Shown here: positions 59,847 through 64,000 of the stretch, one piece after another
Layout: every line of letters begins with the position of its first letter
Numbering within the stretch: the stretch's first letter is position 1
Assembly: GCF_900218015.1 (NCBI RefSeq)
Contig: NZ_UFQQ01000021.1
Location: forward strand, 1 to 64,000
Reading direction: 5' to 3'
Length of the DNA stretch: 64,000 nt
DNA from: Rhodopseudomonas pentothenatexigens
GTDB lineage: Bacteria; Pseudomonadota; Alphaproteobacteria; Rhizobiales; Xanthobacteraceae
Notes under the pieces: generated by a model
Seen by the model: only the letters and a program-made list of their open reading frames with translations
The model's database searches: none
What the model was told of the DNA's origin: nothing
Program-made: the position numbers and the translations under genes

Positions 59847-61031
59847 ATGTCCCCGCCGCTCTCACTCCGCCAGCACTATCAATCCCTGATCGCCTCCGGC
59901 AGCATCGAAGCCGATCCGGCGCAGGCCCGTGCGGTGCAGGCTTTCACGCTCCTCAATGAGACGCTCGACGGCTATAAGCCGCCGAAAAAGCAGGGCTTTT
60001 TCGGCCGTCTGTTCGGCGGCGGCGATGCCGGCCAGCAGCCCCCGCAAGGGCTGTACATCCATGGCGAGGTCGGTCGCGGCAAGACCATGCTGATGGACCT
60101 GTTCTTCGATGCGAGTCCGATCGCGTTGAAGCGGAGGTCGCATTTCCATGAGTTCATGGCCGAGACTCACGATCGCATCAACGGCTTCCGCCAGGCGATC
60201 AAGCGCGGCGAAATTCCGGATGCCGACGTGATGGAGCTGACGGCGGCGTCGATCCTCGACGAAGCCTGGCTGCTCTGCTTCGACGAGTTTCACGTCACCG
60301 ACATCGCCGACGCGATGATCCTCGGACGGCTGTTCACAAAGCTGTTCGAGCTCGGCACCGTGGTGGTGGCGACCTCCAACGTCGCGCCCGACGACCTCTA
60401 CAAGGGCGGCCTCAACCGCTCGCTGTTCATGCCCTTCATCGGTCAGGTCAAGCGGCATATGCGGGTGATACGTCTCGACGCGCGAACCGATTACCGCCTG
60501 GAGAAATTCGCCGGCATGAAGGTCTGGTTGACGCCGGACGATGCCGAGGCGACCGCCACGATTGATCGGGCCTGGCATCGGATCACCGGTACCGCCAAAG
60601 GCGAGGCTCGTGACATCTCGATCAAGGGCCGCATTCTGCACGTGCCGCAGTCCGACCATCACGTCGCGCGGTTCTCGTTCGCCGATCTCTGCCAGAAACC
60701 GCTGGGCGCCAGCGATTATCTGCGGCTCGCACATGAATATCACACGCTGATGATCGATCATGTGCCGGTGATGGACTATGCCGATCGCAACGCCGCCAAG
60801 CGGTTCATCGCGCTGATCGACACGCTGTACGACAACTCGGTGAAGCTGATGGCCTCCGCCGCAGCCGAGCCGGCGCAACTCTACCGCGCCACCGAAGGCT
60901 TCGAGGCACTGGAATTCAATCGCACCGTCTCCCGTCTCACAGAAATGGGATCGGAATCGTATCTGGCGCTGCCGCACGGCCGGCGCGACTCCACCGCCAC
61001 CGGCGACACCACTGGACTGGTCGAAACCTAG
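59847..61031 (+). CDS. zapE: Cell division protein ZapE (AFG1-like ATPase)
   Basis: A 394-residue P-loop ATPase. Walker A is IHGEVGRGKTMLMDLFF at about residue 73 and Walker B LLCFDEFHVTDIADAM; sensor region VVATSNVAPDDLYKGGLNR. The conserved C-terminal part has HEYHTLMIDHVPVMDYADRN and FIALIDTLYDN. ZapE associates with FtsZ under low oxygen in E. coli; AFG1 relatives help mitochondrial protein quality. The position immediately before mdh is conserved in many alphaproteobacteria. Confidence 0.94.
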   Translation: MSPPLSLRQHYQSLIASGSIEADPAQARAVQAFTLLNETLDGYKPPKKQGFFGRLFGGGDAGQQPPQGLYIHGEVGRGKTMLMDLFFDASPIALKRRSHFHEFMAETHDRINGFRQAIKRGEIPDADVMELTAASILDEAWLLCFDEFHVTDIADAMILGRLFTKLFELGTVVVATSNVAPDDLYKGGLNRSLFMPFIGQVKRHMRVIRLDARTDYRLEKFAGMKVWLTPDDAEATATIDRAWHRITGTAKGEARDISIKGRILHVPQSDHHVARFSFADLCQKPLGASDYLRLAHEYHTLMIDHVPVMDYADRNAAKRFIALIDTLYDNSVKLMASAAAEPAQLYRATEGFEALEFNRTVSRLTEMGSESYLALPHGRRDSTATGDTTGLVET

Positions 61032-61119
61032 GCCTGTTCCCGGCAGCCCGCGGTTTGCAGGGGTGCCGGCTCAACAAATGGGCGTTCGCCGACTTGAACG
61101 CATGGGACGAAAGCGATAA

Positions 61120-62145
<1,026 letters not shown>

Positions 62146-62240
62146 GGAACGTCTAACGAAACTGGCTGCGCCGGCTCCCGAAGGGCCGGCGCAGCATCGC
62201 GGTTCAACCGGCTGGATGCGATCTGGCGAGGGGCAATTCC

Positions 62241-63434
<1,194 letters not shown>

Positions 63435-63824
63435 TCATCTGAGCCTAGATGGCTTCCTCATCCTCGCGATCGTATTCCACCTGGCTTCGATGACTATCGG
63501 TGGAATTCTGTTCTCGAACGCGCTGGGTGATGGGGGGATCGGCCGCGAACGCACTTGCTGTGTTGCTGATCGGCCTTTTGTTATAGGGTGTTCCAAGCGG
63601 GCTGACGTACTTGCATGCGATGCAACCCGGGATGGGACCGCTGATGTACCTGGTTTGGTTCGTTTTCTTCCCGACCGGCGGCATCGCCGCAGCGCTATGG
63701 CTAGTTGTGGGGTTCGGAATCTCGTTGAGAGTTAGAAAATCATGCGGATTGAACGCCCTGTCGATGGTGTCTTGACCGGTTCACACAGTTTCACATATCC
63801 AGTGTAGCTGTGGGAGGTGCGGAC
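63435..63824. other. Accessory-looking segment between sucC and the edge genes
   Basis: 390 bases, less GC-rich than the neighbours. Two translated hydrophobic pieces in different frames (MTIGGILFSNAL near 63490 and MGGSAANALAVLLIGLLL at 63530, the latter ending at TAG) look like remains of a broken membrane protein. There is no hairpin after sucC that I would call a terminator. Confidence 0.45.
63620..63775 (+). CDS. Possible small two-helix membrane protein
   Basis: A 51-residue frame: MQPGMGPLMYLVWFVFFPTG, then GIAAALWLVVGFGISLRVRK and a short tail. Two hydrophobic segments and a basic end are plausible for a small membrane protein, but it is in the same frame as the interrupted hydrophobic piece upstream, so it may be the second half of a pseudogene. 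No strong ribosome site precedes it. Confidence 0.25.
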   Translation: MQPGMGPLMYLVWFVFFPTGGIAAALWLVVGFGISLRVRKSCGLNALSMVS

Positions 63825-64000
63825 GTGACCAAGAACATCACTTTGGCAATCGATGAGGCTGTGCTGGACCGGGTCCGGATCATCGCCGCCGAACGGAAGA
63901 CGACTGTGAACGGATTGGTTCGGAATTATCTGGAAAACTTGTCGGGCGCCGAGGATAAACGTGCGCGCCTAGCAAAGCGGATCGACGAGTTGCGCGCTAA
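63825..64000 (+). CDS. Ribbon-helix-helix antitoxin (partial, runs off the edge)
   Basis: 58 codons are visible from GTG at 63825 with GGAGG seven bases upstream: MTKNITLAIDEAVLDRVRII, AAERKTTVNGLVRNYLENLS, then a charged helix GAEDKRARLAKRIDELRA. The beta strand (NITLAID) and two helices with TTVNGLVRNYL are typical of RHH proteins paired with PIN-domain toxins (VapB-like). The rest of the gene and any toxin lie outside the window. It is placed where sucD would be expected. Confidence 0.7.
   Translation, partial: MTKNITLAIDEAVLDRVRIIAAERKTTVNGLVRNYLENLSGAEDKRARLAKRIDELRA

Noticed and set aside
63445-63735. Two overlapping frames on opposite strands after sucC
   Set aside because: Neither has a ribosome site or normal composition; the hydrophobic pieces in other frames suggest a degraded gene instead.

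Overview
The window is high-GC alphaproteobacterial chromosome, and the gene set points to a Rhodopseudomonas palustris-type member of the Nitrobacteraceae (Bradyrhizobium relatives). The best marker is a 503-residue malonyl-CoA synthetase (matB) whose acetylatable lysine falls at residue 488, as in the characterised R. palustris enzyme. The order zapE-mdh-sucC, the ccm cluster and the many short palindromic repeats built on GTCAT..ATGAC and ATTCCGGG..CCCGGAAT arms fit the same group. I see no tRNA, rRNA, CRISPR array, transposase or prophage gene.

Layout. 0.2-7.3 kb: argG, a small membrane protein plus PAP2 phosphatase, rlmN, an IalB-like periplasmic protein, a dienoyl-CoA-reductase-like SDR and a divergent quinone oxidoreductase. 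7.4-12.7 kb: a membrane-anchored CrtI/RetSat-like oxidoreductase facing a TetR regulator across GGTACC palindromes, then a DUF1232 protein, pterin dehydratase and an orphan TAXI binding protein. 12.7-16.9 kb: a TonB-dependent receptor and a PepSY membrane protein behind a cobalamin riboswitch and a Zur-like palindrome. 17-23 kb: typA, an amine oxidase, a GNAT enzyme, ppa and an M20 peptidase. 23.4-26.4 kb: an envelope redox group (sodC, sulfite-oxidase-fold molybdoprotein, cytochrome b, fasciclin). 26.7-41.9 kb: matB, a CDF metal exporter, sdhCDAB, an OmpA-like protein with a long Pro/Ala tract, an L,D-transpeptidase, acs, topoisomerase IB and an RluA-family synthase. 41.9-51.2 kb: ftsY-yciB, a HhH protein, and ccmAB / ccmCDG separated by a Xre-RES toxin-antitoxin pair, then acnA. 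51.4-64 kb: a DUF1223 protein, a candidate structured RNA, DUF2794, BI-1, the YbbAP-TesA locus, thpR, zapE, mdh and sucC. The right edge cuts a ribbon-helix-helix antitoxin gene that lies where sucD would be expected.

Functional themes. Central carbon metabolism is well represented: sdhCDAB, acnA, mdh, sucC, acs and matB. Both acyl-CoA synthetases carry the C-terminal lysine motif that is acetylated in this family. Envelope functions include c-type cytochrome maturation, OmpA/L,D-transpeptidase, lipid phosphatase and periplasmic redox proteins.

Most interesting points: (1) toxin-antitoxin genes placed inside two housekeeping clusters (ccm and mdh-suc); (2) a GC-rich palindromic repeat, found elsewhere between genes, sitting in frame inside the RluA-family gene; (3) a TonB receptor with both a B12 riboswitch and a Zur-like operator; (4) a candidate minus-strand structured RNA near 52.25-52.44 kb with its own terminator; (5) a short promoter-terminator unit in the typA leader. 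No gene or site here is proven new by reading alone.
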